Shown here piece by piece: positions 35,563 to 49,384 of a stretch of 64,000 nt of DNA (its first letter is position 1; every line of letters begins with the position of its first letter). Source of the stretch: Tigriopus japonicus. Its lineage: Eukaryota > Arthropoda > Copepoda > Harpacticoida > Harpacticidae. The position numbers were made by a program, and so were the translations under genes. Under the pieces are notes generated by a model. That model was not told where the DNA came from. It saw nothing but the letters and a program-made list of their open reading frames with translations, and did no database searches. The stretch lies in contig CM021320.1 of assembly GCA_010645155.1 (NCBI GenBank), forward strand, positions 1,490,965-1,554,964, in the 5' to 3' direction.

Positions 35563-37356
35563 CTTGTTCTCAAGTCTGTTTAAGATCAAGTTCAGTCGCT
35601 TGTGATCAGGTCTAATTTGAGATTGCTAATCTCGGAACGACTAATATTTCGTTAAATTGATTTTACACAAACAATTCAGCTAACAAGAAACTTGAAAGGA
35701 TGAAACCAGTTCAAAGTAAAACTCAGGGTTACCAAATCGAAAGTATTTACATTCTCTCATCCAAATTAGTGTGCAACCTTCTCAAGATATTTCAAATAAA
35801 AGACTTCTGTTTTGATGCCAAAGCTAATCCCTTAATGATTACAGGTCATATAGCACCCAAAACATACAGCAGGTACTCAAAAGTCCAATTACTGAACAAT
35901 ATTTTCAAAAGAAAATTAGTCACGTTCCGCCACCAAGTTAAGACGCGGCAAAGTAGCTGAATGACCCAATAAATGCTATGCTGCAATGCTACTATCACAT
36001 CTTGACTTTCCGCAATTGACTTTGACCTTGGTTACAGTATGTACTTGGCTGCTTGCTTACTTACACATATGCACGGCATATGGAGGCACTCTCCAAACAT
36101 TGCCAAGGAGAAAGGCGCCCCTGCCCCTTCGTAAAGGTTAAACTTCATGCCCCCTGTACATTCACGTAGCTGCACAACCGGCTCTTACTTTCAATGCGTC
36201 TATCTAAATAAGAGGATCACCAGATCATAGACCTTACAAGTGTGCTTTCGAACTCGTTCAAGGACTCAAGGGTGGGAGGGAAACGATTGCCTTGAATCAT
36301 ATCAGTCTACCTACCTACATTTCAGTAATCGCACTCAGACAGATCACAACCGTGTTGCCCGAACAAGTGTCAAAAAACGCAAAATCTGCACAGATTGAGA
36401 GCTGTTGAAGTGAAGTCTTCAAATTTCCAAGATTTTCCTGATATCCTTTTACCGGCTTGGACTGATGTGAAATTGGAGCACTTTAACAAAAACCCGAGGG
36501 GTGCAAAGTGCTGAGGGTCAAAGAGAATCCTAGTTCTGAATGAAGACATTATTCACCCTCTGCTTTGCGAGGTTCGTTGTCCTCGGGATTACTGAAAAGA
36601 TCTATTTCCATATTTAAGCGCACCTCACTGGTTATTTCATCCTACAAACAACAACAAGGAGTACATAACTTGAAAGCACGCATGAATTGTGGAGTAGAAA
36701 GAAGTGTTGGTGAGAACAACCTCCAGAGTGTCTCCTTATCCCTCTTTTTTCACGTCCACTTCCCCTTATCGTGTGCCACTGAGTCATGCCTCGGCAATAG
36801 AGGAGCTCAGCGGTGATTTACTTGTTCCAAGTGTTCCCAAGGTTATTGGGACAAATCTCTCTTGACAGAACGGAATGAAGTTATAAAAAAAGCATCAAAC
36901 ACTCGACAGGTGGGCCTCTTTTGGAAGTGATCGGCCAATGGGAAAACTAAATGAGAGTTTGTGGTGAAGTTGCCTTTAGTTGTGCAAGAAATGTGGAGTT
37001 AGGAGTGGGATTATTTCACCGCAATTGCACGACTAAAAACACTCAAGATAATCGATTAAGTGCCGAGAAGGTAAACACCGACCAAGAAAAATGAAGTGTC
37101 AAAGTGCGGGCAAGGACAAAGGCCGCTTGGTCCATTAAAGGTAAGCTCACCAAACTTAAGTTTAGGCTCAGGATCTTTTCCAATGTTCAAGCTTGAGTCA
37201 AGAGGGGCTTTCATTGTACGATTTAAGAAAAGCTTAGTTGAACTAAAACCAGAAAAAAGCAGAGGCATTTGTTCAATGGTCGAGCATGTCTATCTAGTCC
37301 AATTTGTTGTGATATTTTCATCCTATTTATTGACATCAGAATCGTTGTTTGAATAC

Positions 37357-37446
37357 CATTCGAATACTTTCGTTTTCATGAAAATATTTTTCTAGTGCAC
37401 TCATTCGAATACTTTCGTTTTCATGAAAATATTTTTCTAGTGCACT
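37357..37446. repeat. Perfect two-copy 45-bp tandem repeat
   Basis: Two identical 45-bp units, each starting CATTCGAATACTTTCG and ending CTAGTGCACT, follow each other without a gap. The absence of any difference points to a recent duplication. Confidence 0.95.
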
Positions 37447-40400
37447 GATTGAAGGATTTCTCAAGATTTTTGTTATCATTTTCAGATGTATGCCAATTTT
37501 GTGCAATGCATGTATCAGCTATCGCCAAACTTCAAAACGAATTCTAGAAGAATTCTTTTTTCTGGCATCAAGTAACTAATTCACTTATTATTACAGTGCG
37601 CTGGTTCATTTGTTATGGAACTAGAAGGATTTTTCTTGAAAAATGAAACGCACTCATTGCTTCGGTTCTTTTAGTCTCTAGGTTCATGCAATTATTTAAA
37701 AGTTCTATGAAAATCCTTCAAACTTTTTTTTAACTTTTAGATTAGAAAGCAATGATTTTTTTGAACTATTTGCGCGACATTCATTATATCATTTTTTGGA
37801 AACTCCGCCAATTCGCCCTCTGGAGAGTTTCAATTTTTCTCAAGGCATGAAAATGTTCATTCATGGCCTTGTTGGTGCACGAAAGAACAATGGTCAACGA
37901 AATTAAATGTTGCATGAAAACTTGTTCTATTGCATTTACATAGGATGTATTGGTTTATCGGTAACTAGATAATGTCAACCAAATGGAATTGGTTTTAGAT
38001 CTTGATTGACATCAATGTCGTTTCATCCAAAGATCGATTACACTATTTTGGAGCTGTACAGTATAACTCATTGAACACGGGCTAAGTCTTCAAATTTCCG
38101 ATGAGAACAACTCATCCAAAGCTAGAGGAAAGTCCTGACTGCGCTTTGTGATCACGAGGATACGTTCTTCGAGGTTGCTGTTCCGGTTTGGGGTTATGCC
38201 AAAAAATTGGATGTCGTCACAGCAAGAACTCAATCCTTGCTTTCCCCAACCAGACGTTGAGATCCACACATTGCGTCAAAGAGACGTTCAAAAGCGCCAA
38301 CTCGAGCATCAGTCGAAAGGTGAACCTAGTCACAAGTCTGGCCGTGCGACAGCTTCCCTTGCAAATGAAAGGTGCTTTTCAAGTATCTTTCCCAGCAGTC
38401 CCTCTGCGTGGGTTATTCTTCATCGAAATTGATATCCATACCACCAGACTATGTGTGCCATGTACTGCAACCTAACGGAAACCACCCCAGAGAGGACTGT
38501 GTCTTTTACTTATGTTAGTGTTCCCACTCGTCGACGAGGAGGAGTGACAGGAAATGGCGTGGCTGCTCTAGGACTGGCTGCGGCCTTTGATATGTCCCTG
38601 ACTGCTTCTATACAACGACAACACGAACGGAGACGAGAGGTAAGGAGGTCTGCAAATGATTGAAGCTCATCAAACCATGGGTTTGAGAGTTTTCCTCGAG
38701 ATTGAGTCTTTCAGCTCAAACAACGGCCAATGTCAAGAACTCCTTGTGAAAGAAAGCACAGCCTTACCCTGCTTCACGGACTTACTCTACACTACTTCAC
38801 GGAAAAACTGTGCATGAGTAAGATGACAGCACGTGAGAAACTTGTTACTTTAAAAACGTTCAACTTCTTTACAAGCTGGAAGGAAGCACTCTAGTGGTTT
38901 GTTTCTCCCGCTCTCAGAAGAAACTCGGCCTTTGTCTTATTAGGCTTGGCTTGAACTTGGCGATATAACGGCATTTGTGCAGGCTGTAATTGAAAATATG
39001 CCCTAGTTTTTGCTCTCACAAGTTTTTCTCATAAGCGCATTATTTGGCCTACAAAGCGTAGTTTGGTCCCTTGTTCCAATGAAATCAAGCGTCTCTTTAA
39101 CTAAAAGAAAATTATGTGGTCTAATTAAATAGAGAAATAAAGTTTTTCTACATTGGAAGAAAAAAAGAACATTTATTGAGGAATTCGATTAATTCGAGAC
39201 TGAACATTTATCCTTCGATTATTTGCTGTTTTGATTTGGTTGGAAATTTGCCATTTGTAGTATTTGGATTTGTCCAGGATGAGTTGGATGCATTCAAGAT
39301 TATCCACCCAAGTAACAAAAGCTCTTAAAGTTAGCGGAAAATTTTGTAATACGAAGTTCCAGCCTTCAAGTACAATAGTCATGGACCTTTTGGCTAAATA
39401 AGTATTCAGTGTGTTTGGCCGTGAAAAGGTGTCCACAGAGCCAGGCCTTGAATTCATACCAATTTACATACGTTCCTTTACAAATGGAGCTTCACTAAAG
39501 AACATTTCGTGAAGGAGCTCAACGTTTTTGGCTTTAGTTCACGAGCGTCTCTAGCCATTGTCTTGATCTACTTGATTCAGCTATTGTATTACGGCTAGGC
39601 CTCTTGCATCGGCTAGCTCACTGTGGATATTCTTTGATTTGCTTTCACACGCACCACTTTACTAATGCAAAATTAATGTTGAAATGAACTTCTCCTGTAA
39701 CCTTTTGTAAGCCATTGAATTCGGTCCTTGCCAATGGTTGAGTCCGCTCTTAAGGTTAATGTTTCCATTCCTCCCAGTGTTCACGTTTTGTCAGCAACCA
39801 AGAGAAGCAATGGGCACTATTTCCCTTGGAGTTCAAGTGGTGGAGTGTATATCCTTTGGTGTTAAAGGCACTGCTATGTACAACCGTACTCCATAGTCGT
39901 GCATTGTAGCTGCCATCCACTTGGTTCAGGGATGTAGTAAGCTCTTCCTCGTCGAACCACTAACCTCACGACGGCCATGAGCCAACTAGCTAGTTGACTA
40001 GGAATGGGGCGACAATCAGGATGGGATTGCCTTTCATTCGTTCCCTCAAGAGGCCCTTAATGTTTTGCACAATTGCCTTGTCTCTTCTTCTAGTGGCCTT
40101 TGTCTTGCTACGGCCCGAAGAAAGAACGTTCCTTTAAGTTAAATTCGTAGGATCAAGTTTTCCAAAAAGTGACCCATACTTCGTAAGGAAATACATATGT
40201 ACGAACGAGGATAATCCTGTCTTCTCATTACCTTGGCTTAAATCTGCCGTATTTTATTGCTACTATTGGATTCTAAGACTTTGAATGACGTCAGATACCC
40301 TGAAAGCAACACAAAGCTTTCCAAGTTAGACAGTAATTATATTGCTGTATTACAGTATTCTAGAAGGGTAAGAAATAACAACTGGGTGTTCCATAAGAAA

Positions 40401-40630
40401 CGGAGAAGCTAACTATATCATGTATAACTCGTGATTAAAACCATACACGAACCTCACCTTCTTTACAAATGATTTGGCAAACACTTGACTTGAAGAGTCA
40501 GAAAAGCAATTTCCCCCAGACATGTGGGGTGAGTGTATACTCGACGATCTTTAATCTGACTTGATTTTGGTATACTTTCGGTTTTCGAATCATGTGCGTT
40601 AACACGCGGCCTCTACCACAGACCAAGCCT

Positions 40631-40812
40631 CAGACTATTCAGTTCTACAGCTAAGCAGGCAGACCACGGCGACAGTAGTTTGATCCGTCACCTATAGAGG
40701 GCGCGGGCTGTATATTCTGGATTGACTCTGAGAATCCAACTTCAAGATGGATTTTGCGTTACAAACAAGGTAGCATACTTTATGATGATCCTTATGAAAC
40801 AATCAGTTTTTA
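40631..40812 (+). repeat. Dispersed repeat, copy A
   Basis: About 180 bp aligning in inverse orientation with 46720-46899. Shared words include GCTAAGCAGGCAGACC, TTGACTCTGAGAATC and TTATGAAACAATCA. No open frame or terminal inverted repeats were recognised. Confidence 0.8.
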
Positions 40813-43800
40813 AAGTTTATTAGTTTATCCAAGTACTGTATAGGGTATTTTTTGGGACAACGGAATTGAGACATCTATATTTTAAATAATCTATGCCGTT
40901 AATTCAAGATTTAAACGACGACGAAATTTTCCGCGAAGAGTCATTTTTGAAACAGAGCGTTTATGACTACGACTTTTTTCCCGACGCAAATTTTGGCTGA
41001 AATAAAAAAGGCGACATGAAGTGAAAAAGCACTTGTATTTTAAGAATTATTATCTGCTGCGTCTTTTTGACCTTTGTACATTTATTGTGAGATCAATCGT
41101 TTCCGAGTTGCGAGCATGGTTTGCTTTTCCGTTTCTACTTAAAAATCACTCGTTAAGTGTCATTTTTCCAATGTATTGGATCCACCTATTTCATTATCTT
41201 ACGTACTCCAACTTATAAATTGGTTGCAAATCTAATAATATTTCCTACATATTTTGTAACTAAGGTAGAGGTGAAGAGGGTTAGCAAAAGGTTGCATTGC
41301 ACTATTTGCATAATTTTGTGGAATTACAAAGTAGAAAGTGCATTTTCATCCCCATTCTGTGTCGTAGTCTTAGCCATTTTCAAGTTGTCAGTCACTCCTT
41401 GCAATTCTGGAAATAGAACAGAAGTAGAGAAAAGTTGTCAACGTCAAAGACAATGGAATTTTCAGTAGTACTTACTTGCTGAAGCTCTTCGGCATAAGTT
41501 TTGCAATGACTCGTCACTTTTGAAGCTTGCTCAGATCTGACTCCTCAATGATGTATGTTGTGATAATGAACATAGAAAAGCTAAAAATTAGATTCTTGAG
41601 TAATCTTGGCAAAAGCGTGGTTGTCTCGATGTTGTACAGACCCCTCTAAACTTCCAATACTAACAACCACTTGGACTCGCTTTCTGTTACACCAACATTA
41701 CAAGGCAACGGAAATCGATTCACCTCGTGATTCATGGTTGTCTGGACTCAAAATATTGGGTTTTGAGCAAAATTGACCAAGTTCCCGGACACTAAATTTT
41801 GACCAGTCCGTAAATGATCGATTCTTCTTTTTTCTGGCATTCTTTGCCCTGCTTTTTTCCAAACCATACAGTTCATCCTATTCCATTCGTCTTTTGCATT
41901 CTTTGGCTGCTCAGTCCCTCATGGAGTCCGGGAGCTGATCGATAAGGGCTGAATTCATTCCTGCAGTGGTCCACGTGAACCAAATTGGCAAGAAGGACAC
42001 GAGGTGCGCACTGCTCCATATATCGGTTAGCAAAAGGGAAATCCCTCAATAGGAAAAGGTACCATGGCGAACGGATCTTGATTGTGGTCAGAACTGGAAC
42101 AACGAGGGACCACAGCCTGAGATGGCATTGAGAGTTAAGTCGCTCTTCCATCCTTCTCCCCCGTGCATGTTTCCGAGTATGAGGGATTGCCAAATGACAT
42201 GAAGACCGAAGGACGCGAGGAGTAGCAGTAGCAATAGTTGTAGAAGTAGTAGTAGGTTTAGCCGTTTGTTCACGTATTTGGAGCATAAAAACTGACCCAA
42301 TTGAAGCACCAGTACCTAGGAGTTACGGAGACTGCAAACAATAAGCACTCAGGCGATCATTTTGCCGATTATGAATCACACGGCTTTTTCTCCCCTTGTT
42401 TATCATTGAGTCATCGGTGTCGAGCACTCCCACCATGCTTTCACTTAAGGAACATCTAAGCTAGCTTGGAAATTCGCCCTTCACTGAAATAAAAAACTTG
42501 TATGTAAATCTAAAGTCCTCTAATAATTCAAATAAGGACTATGTACCTCATTAAAACCTGAATTCAGATAAACCTAATAAAGCAGGTATTCCAAAGATAC
42601 AATTGCTTGTGAAAATATCTACTGATTTTACACTCGGAAAAACACAAATCGCTGGAACATTTGATAACTTATTTGTCTTAGTTTGTTGTAAAAAGTTCGT
42701 AAGATTCCATGACATTTCAGAAAAAGCTCTATCGCTCAAAAACCATTCTGCTGGTTCATTTAAGAACGTTTATTGACCATGCATTCACTACCATTAAAAT
42801 GTTTTTTTCAATGTAGGTTTGATGGCTCACATGAGTTTCTCACCTTTTGTGACATAATTTGTCACGAAACTCCCCCTTTCATTTGGAAGGGCTAGCCAAT
42901 GAACATTTCAAATTTTGAAACAAGAGCATCATGCGCTTGACCCCGACTTGCTCAAGAAGCATCGACTTCATTCAAAACTGAGTATCATGTTTCCTTTGAA
43001 TCTTATGCCAAGTTCAACAATTTGAACAATATTTCGCTGTGAAAGAAAGACTGTCCATTTCGTCGGATCTTTCACTCGTAGACTGTCCGTAGGAGAGGTG
43101 ACATGAGGGATTTGTTGATCGATATTCGGATGTCAGCTTGTGATTTACGGATCAATAAGTCAACAAGTAAAACTCATATTTTAAGCGTTTTTCCATTTTT
43201 TGGAATTGTTTCGTGAACGTTTTTGCACAGTTTCACGCTCAGTTTACCTTATGGTATGTTCTTTGTAATATTTTATTACAAATATGCCATGGAATGTGCA
43301 ACGATTTACGCATAATGAGATAGAATTGAATAAAATCGATTATAACACTACAGATCAAGAAACGCACAAATAACCAGATGTATGGCAACCATACCATTTC
43401 TATCGATTTTCTATTTTCAGTTCTTCATAGCTTTTTAACTCTTCTTGGAGATTGAAATTTCCTCCAAAAAGGTCTTTTGATTAAAGAGTCATTTAAAAAT
43501 TCTTTTTTCGTTGACGTCAAATGCTGTTTTCTTCATGCTTTCGTGCTAGATTTGGATTCGTGGAAAGTTGGCGTCCTCGAGCAATTGAGACTTTCCTACA
43601 GCTGAAGATTGAAAGAAATTACTTTTGACGAGAAATTTCAAGTTCAATTCAATTGAATTTCCAAATGAAATCCCTCATTCACATGCTTGGATGTCCTTAA
43701 AAGGCTTCTGTCGTCAAAGACGTTTCTATCGGATGGTGATTCTTTTTTAAGGGGGAAGATCTTTGTTCAATGACTCTCTGTTGAATTGTTAGCTTTTTTT

Positions 43801-44799
43801 ACGAACCAACAACAAGGTGTTAGTTGGGAGCACGATACAATGGAATCAATTCAATCCCTTCAAATGGAATTCTCTGCAGAGGGTCTCAAATAATTCTTTG
43901 AAAACAAATCTAGCTCTAGAAAACCATTGTACAGTGTGTATGAAAGCCGATAATCTCGCCTGACATAAGGCCAAAATAACCTCTGAAGGTTAGTCGAGAA
44001 GTAGCTTTCATCGGAATACGAAACATCAAGCAGGATAGATATAATGCCACGTTTTTCCCTGAAAGTGTATTCATGTTGCCATCCTTTTCATTTTTGGGAA
44101 AAGACTGAGCCAGTCTTTTCTGGCTGACCAAATAAAACTTGATAAAACTCGGTACCAAATAAAACTTGGTACCGTTTTATTTGAAAAGGTGATAATTGTG
44201 TTAGAAAAGAAATAATTTCTGATGGAGGGCACCTGGAAGTTTTAGCAGCTTACTGTTCCACATTCTTTCGTCAAGGTGTCCGTTCCCCAAGAAAGGGTCC
44301 ATGAGAAAGAAGGTGACGACGAAAGAACGTAGTTCATCCATACATGTGCTACTACAGTAGAAGTGAAAGTAGCCATTGAGAACGTAATGTTTCGTTCCAA
44401 TCTTGCTATAAGGGTCCTCCTCTCTTGTGCTCTCTGTTCTGTCTCAATCCTCACTCGGAATTTACGGACTTGTATTTGGTCTACTCCTGAAAGCGAGCGA
44501 GTGTTGTCGCTGAAGAATAGGAATAAGGCTTCGAAGAGGAGCCTCTGGCCTCAAAAGCGACGAAGTTTGAACCTGTTCTAAAGTTAAGACAAGCCACTGC
44601 TGTGTTCATTCAGGAACAAGTTCCTCACGAAGCCTCTCTCACGATGTTGGTGGAACAAGCCGTAGGACAACTGGAACAAGCCTAAGCGAAGCGTGGGTAA
44701 GAGAGAACGAAAGGAGAAGCACAAGCGTCGAGAAAAAGAAAAAAAGAGAACCGGGGAGAAGGAACACGGCTAGAAGAGACAAGGGAACAGAAAGAGAGA

Positions 44800-44850
44800 G
44801 AAACAAGAAGAAAGAGGAGGAGGAGGTGGAGGAAGAGGAGAAAAGCGTAA
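44800..44850. repeat. GA-rich low-complexity tract
   Basis: A purine-rich run with GGAGGAGGAGG and GAAGAGGAG words in a wider A/G-rich area (44690-44860). It creates an open CT-rich frame on the other strand that should not be taken as coding. Confidence 0.7.
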
Positions 44851-46719
44851 AGAACCCGGTTCCAATCCTGATCAGTTGAAACCAAGTGCGAGTCCAAAGA
44901 GGTGCTCATAGTCACTTGCTAAAGAGAGGGAAAGTGCTGAAGGGAGAAAGAGACAGGAAAGATCCAAGTTTTTCGACCGTCATTTCCTCCCCACTGTCTT
45001 TCTGCCATTTCCCGTCGAGGAAACGAGTGTCAGTGTGGAGTAATGTAGTTACACCTAAGAATTTTACGGCCAAAGGCATGGAGGCAGGACTAATAAGCCT
45101 CTTTGCTATTCTGCGAATTGAGCAAAAATCAAGAGATGGAGGCTGAGTCAAAGTGATACGATCCCATCAAAGCTTCAGAAAATAGAAGTTAGGGTCGCGG
45201 TTATTTGTGAGGACAATTCTCACCTTGACGTGATGCCTTTAGAATTGTGTGAATTGCTTTATTAAGGCATATCGTGAATTTCTATTGCCACGTGCTTGAT
45301 CAAACATTATTATTTTTATTATTTGAAAAAAAAACAAGAAATTCAAACTTGCAACCAATGTGTTAAGCGTGGGTAGTTTCAAAATGAGGAGAATATCACG
45401 AAGGTAAGAAACTTCCGAACAAAATAGACTAATACTGACTTGCTCTAAGCTCATAGGAACCGATAGTAACTTTAAAGATGTGTACCTTGACCAAAAGAAA
45501 TCTCTCGATCTTGCCAAGACTAATACATGATGAAGTCCGAGAAATCAGAATCATAATGATGACAAACGACCTTGGGCATTGATAGGACCAAAAGCGGGCA
45601 GGCGAGTCTAAAATCTGTCTACGTGATAGTCTCCATTAATTCTCATTTGTGTCCCAACTTTCACCACGGAGCTCTATCATTTTCCTCTGATCTGAAGACT
45701 TCACGTATTGTCGGTGCAGGAGCCCATCTGGGCCTAAAAGTGGGCCGAATACGAAACTGAGATGGTCTTTGGCAATAAGGCTCTGTTCCCGAATAGTAGG
45801 ATAGGTGCTTTGTTTTCTCGGATCATGCCAGCTACTTCGCCCACTCGAGTTTCTTTTTCTGACGACATGGAACTTGTTTCGACCTGACACTAATTAAAGC
45901 CCAATTCTTACATGAAAGCGTGGAAAGGCATTTGCGGCACATAAAACTAGTTGTTCCAAACATGCAAGTTATCAACTAATTATAGAAGAAAGTAAGTTGG
46001 CTGTGACAGAAATCACTGCGTCAAGTCATGATGATGGGAGAAACATTTATATTGAGAAAAACATCGATGGATTTCAATCCACATGAAAGATTGTTAGTTT
46101 GCATTTGACAAAGTGAAAAGTACATCCAATCAAGTGCAAGGTCCTTTCAAATTTCCACCTCCTCCCATATCCGGCAAAATGTGTAGGCCCTGTGAACTGG
46201 AAAACATTGACTCGTGTCGAGACTCAAACACTTGAGTCTACATGCGGAGACTTACAGTTTGCTGGTACTACCTAACGGGTTTGGGCAAGAAATTAATTGC
46301 GCAGAATTCCTTGGGGATCAATCCAATCGTTTGGAGCCTTGGTGAGCGTTTTCCCTTCACCTACTTCAGCTAGGAGTTCTCTTTCTAGGAGGATACACAG
46401 GATCCGTTCTCGTACTCGCGAAAGCCTCTTTGCTAGCTTGTACATAGTATTGAGTGAGAAAGGTGACTGTCTAGTCTTCGTCGGCTTGTATGTTTCTGGG
46501 TGGTTGTTTTCCGTTAGTGGGTATTGTATCAATTTAAACCACCACGCTCATGGGGAAGAAGGGAGGGAGATTCGCTTGCAGTGCTCAAATATTTCCATCT
46601 TCTGTCCTGTTTTGTCGAGGCACCACTGTAGCTCACCACATAGATAAATAAAATAGAGATATCTCAATTTTGACGTCGACAAAACCGCCCTCTATGAGGG
46701 ATTACCCAACAACATTGGT

Positions 46720-46899
46720 AAAAATGATTGTTTCATAAGTAACGTCATAGAGTGCGCCACCGTGTTTGCAACGCAAATATCCTTTTTGAAGTTCGATTCT
46801 CAGAGTCAATTCAGAAAATACAGCCTACGTCATCTAGAGGTCACGGATCTCCGCACTGTCACGGCGGTCTGCCTGCTTAGCTAGAATTGAGAAGTCTGG
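46720..46899 (-). repeat. Dispersed repeat, copy B (inverted)
   Basis: Reverse-complement relative of 40631-40812, roughly 80 percent alike by eye over 180 bp. Just beyond it in both copies are CTCATAGAGGGCG- or CTATAGAGGGCG-like words, at different relative positions, so copies differ by internal rearrangement or the word belongs to the family. Confidence 0.8.
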
Positions 46900-49384
46900 G
46901 GGTAGTTTGTGCTCACCACTGCAAAAGGAGGGACTTGAGAAATGAGGGTTAGAGAGAAACTGCATCAACTCTCAAGGAAAAAAGAGAAGTCATTTCTGAA
47001 TTGTAGAATTTTATCATAATTTGTTAGATCGTGTTTACGACCGTCTTGCGACAGGGTTGAATATGTCCACAAGACTTCCCAATGAAAGGGAAATTGCTAC
47101 AGTCCAGATGATGTGCTTTCCAGTTAAAGAGTTTTAGAATACGTCACTCGCTTGGCTTCAAACGTTCACCTTTTTGACCTTGGAGGTAACGGAGGATGTA
47201 AATTGTTTTCCTTGACTGACGAAACTTCATTCCTCATTCCCTTGAGATCTCCCAGAAAGTTTTCTCGTCCATCTCCTTTTCAGGCTCACCTTGGGCTCCC
47301 AACGTTACGAGCATCCTCAGCTTCATTTTCTTATCATTTTAAGAGCGTTTTGATCATGTGAACTTGTCATGTTATATCTTTGTGTCCTTAACATAGGAAG
47401 AGAACGAAGCAAAGGTCGTTGTGGGATAATGTACTCCATTCAATGTTATTCAACTTCCAATTGCTTCAATGCTTTAGATTAAACTCTGTCTAGCTTGTCA
47501 CACGTGGTTGAAGGGCTGTGGTTTACGTGTTCATTGTTGGAGCTTCCGTTATTACTGATTGGTTTCCCCAACCGGAATTCGCCCGATGCCAGGTCAGACT
47601 TGAACGTACGTACTCTCTTGGAAAGTCGTTGTTGGCCTCGGGGAAGCAAAGGAAGTTGAGGATGAGGAGGATGAGAGGAAGGACAAGGACAAGGACGAGA
47701 ATGATGAGAACAAGAACGAGGAGGAAGTGGAAGTGGCGAGAGACTCTTGGCGTATTTTTCGGTTCTTATTCCTCATCCTCCACATCTCCTTGTTTCTCTG
47801 TCCAAATCGAACAGTTTTTGGCCGTTCCCTTTGGTTGGCTTACTCTCTTGCTCGGGGGGCTTCTTTTGTTGATCTCGGGGATCAGAAGAGCGGTAGTTGT
47901 TGGCATATATTAAACCCTTGGGGCCTTTCTTACTTCCACATGTGCTCAAGACCTTCTACCAAAGTTCGTAGCCATTTCGAAGAGAAGGCCTCACGATCTC
48001 TAACAACACCATATCATCCAAAACTGCCCCAAGATACGCCAAGTACCTCCATCATTACTTCCTAGCAACCAACAACCACCACCACCCAGTTAGGTAGCCA
48101 TCCATTTCGTTTTAAGAGGCTTTTACCTTCTGGGTCGAAGAAAGTCATTGCCGTAAAAGTGGTGCATATTTGCTTTTGATGTCTCATCTTCGCTTTTTTG
48201 CCTCAGATCAAAATGGAAAAATGGCTTGGAGAACTCCATAATTTTCAACACTAACATCAATCTCAAACATAATCCTAAAGCCTTTATTGGCATGGGCTTT
48301 CTGGTTTTTGACACTCATATCCAATAAGTAAATGAACCCTGATGTAGTCTTCAAGTTGGGTATCCGAATGAAATGGTCTATTTGATTTTTAGGTAGACCC
48401 TCGAACAAATCCGTCTTTTGAAGGTAAAGAGTTTTAGGACATTCCTGTCTCTTAAAGCTTCCAAATTCCTTTGGCGCCCATAGACCAAACAAAGAGAAAA
48501 GGCTCAAGATCGAGTGAAAGGAAAAGACTCAGCGGGTGAATGACTCAATTCAAATAACTCGTAAAGAAGACAATAAATTTTGCATTGACAACCGGTCGAT
48601 AAATTTTGTTCCAGTCCTCAACAAAAGGCTCGGATAAGCTACTTCATGTGGAATGCAACAGATGCTCTGGGCAGGGTCTTTTGCAATTTTAGAGACAGAA
48701 ATTATGTGGCCTTCAAACCCTTTTCCAGCTCACATTCCAATTTCAGAGGCCTTTTTTATTGAAGGAGATAAATCATTGTGTTTGATTTTATTCCATACAT
48801 TTTTTCTTTTACCTCCACCATTCCTAAGACATTGACCAAGATTTGAGTTTAGCTCTGAGGTACATTGGAATGTGACGGTGGCATCGTTTTTTGCTGCTTC
48901 CTGTCGCAATGTCCTTTCCACGCCGCGATGGCTCAATATTTATATTTCCACATGGCAACTTTCTAGGAAAAAAGACGCTACCATTGCGAAGAAGTCATAA
49001 ATAACTAGTTTTTGCACGACTTCTCCTACTCATCGATGTTGTGCCACAGGACGCAGTACTATACTGTACGTCGCACGTAAGATCGTACGTAAGACATGGA
49101 GTCTTTGGCTTGGCTCCTTTTGGTTTCTTAGCTTCTCTTGGTCCTTATCGCAAAGCAGAAAGACCCTCGCCAAAGGAACCATACTACTCATGATGAAACG
49201 ACCCTTTCTACCACGTCTCGATTGGCACTGGACGAGTAGTCACGAAACTAGCAAAGTTTTTTTTTAAACGCCAAGATTAAGTGCGTGTAATGTTAATAAG
49301 TCTAAAGTACTTTAATCAAAGCATGTGTTTACTCGAGTTCCTCTCGAGGACAAAAATAGCAGTTGACGAACGCTCCTTGACCAT

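Larger units (their letters stand above)
35563..49384. other. Long gene-poor stretch
   Basis: About 13.8 kb without a supported gene. Open frames of up to about 137 codons are present on both strands (for example near 38188-38663, 41873-42309, 46297-46647 and 47518-47913) but lack recognisable domains, and some are GA- or CT-rich low-complexity reads. Identified content is limited to a perfect 45-bp tandem repeat (37357-37446) and two inverted copies of a dispersed repeat (40631-40812 and 46720-46899). Regulatory DNA or non-coding RNA cannot be excluded. Confidence 0.5.

Noticed and set aside
35724..35734. hAT end CAGGGTTACCA at 35724
   Set aside because: No partner end or target duplication could be found in the following sequence.
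44682..44915. Leu/Phe/Ser-rich 77-codon frame
   Set aside because: It is the complement of a purine-rich low-complexity tract.
47518..47913. 131-codon Arg/Thr-rich frame
   Set aside because: Low-complexity GGA/AGG repeats keep it open, it would start with GTG, and there is no family match.
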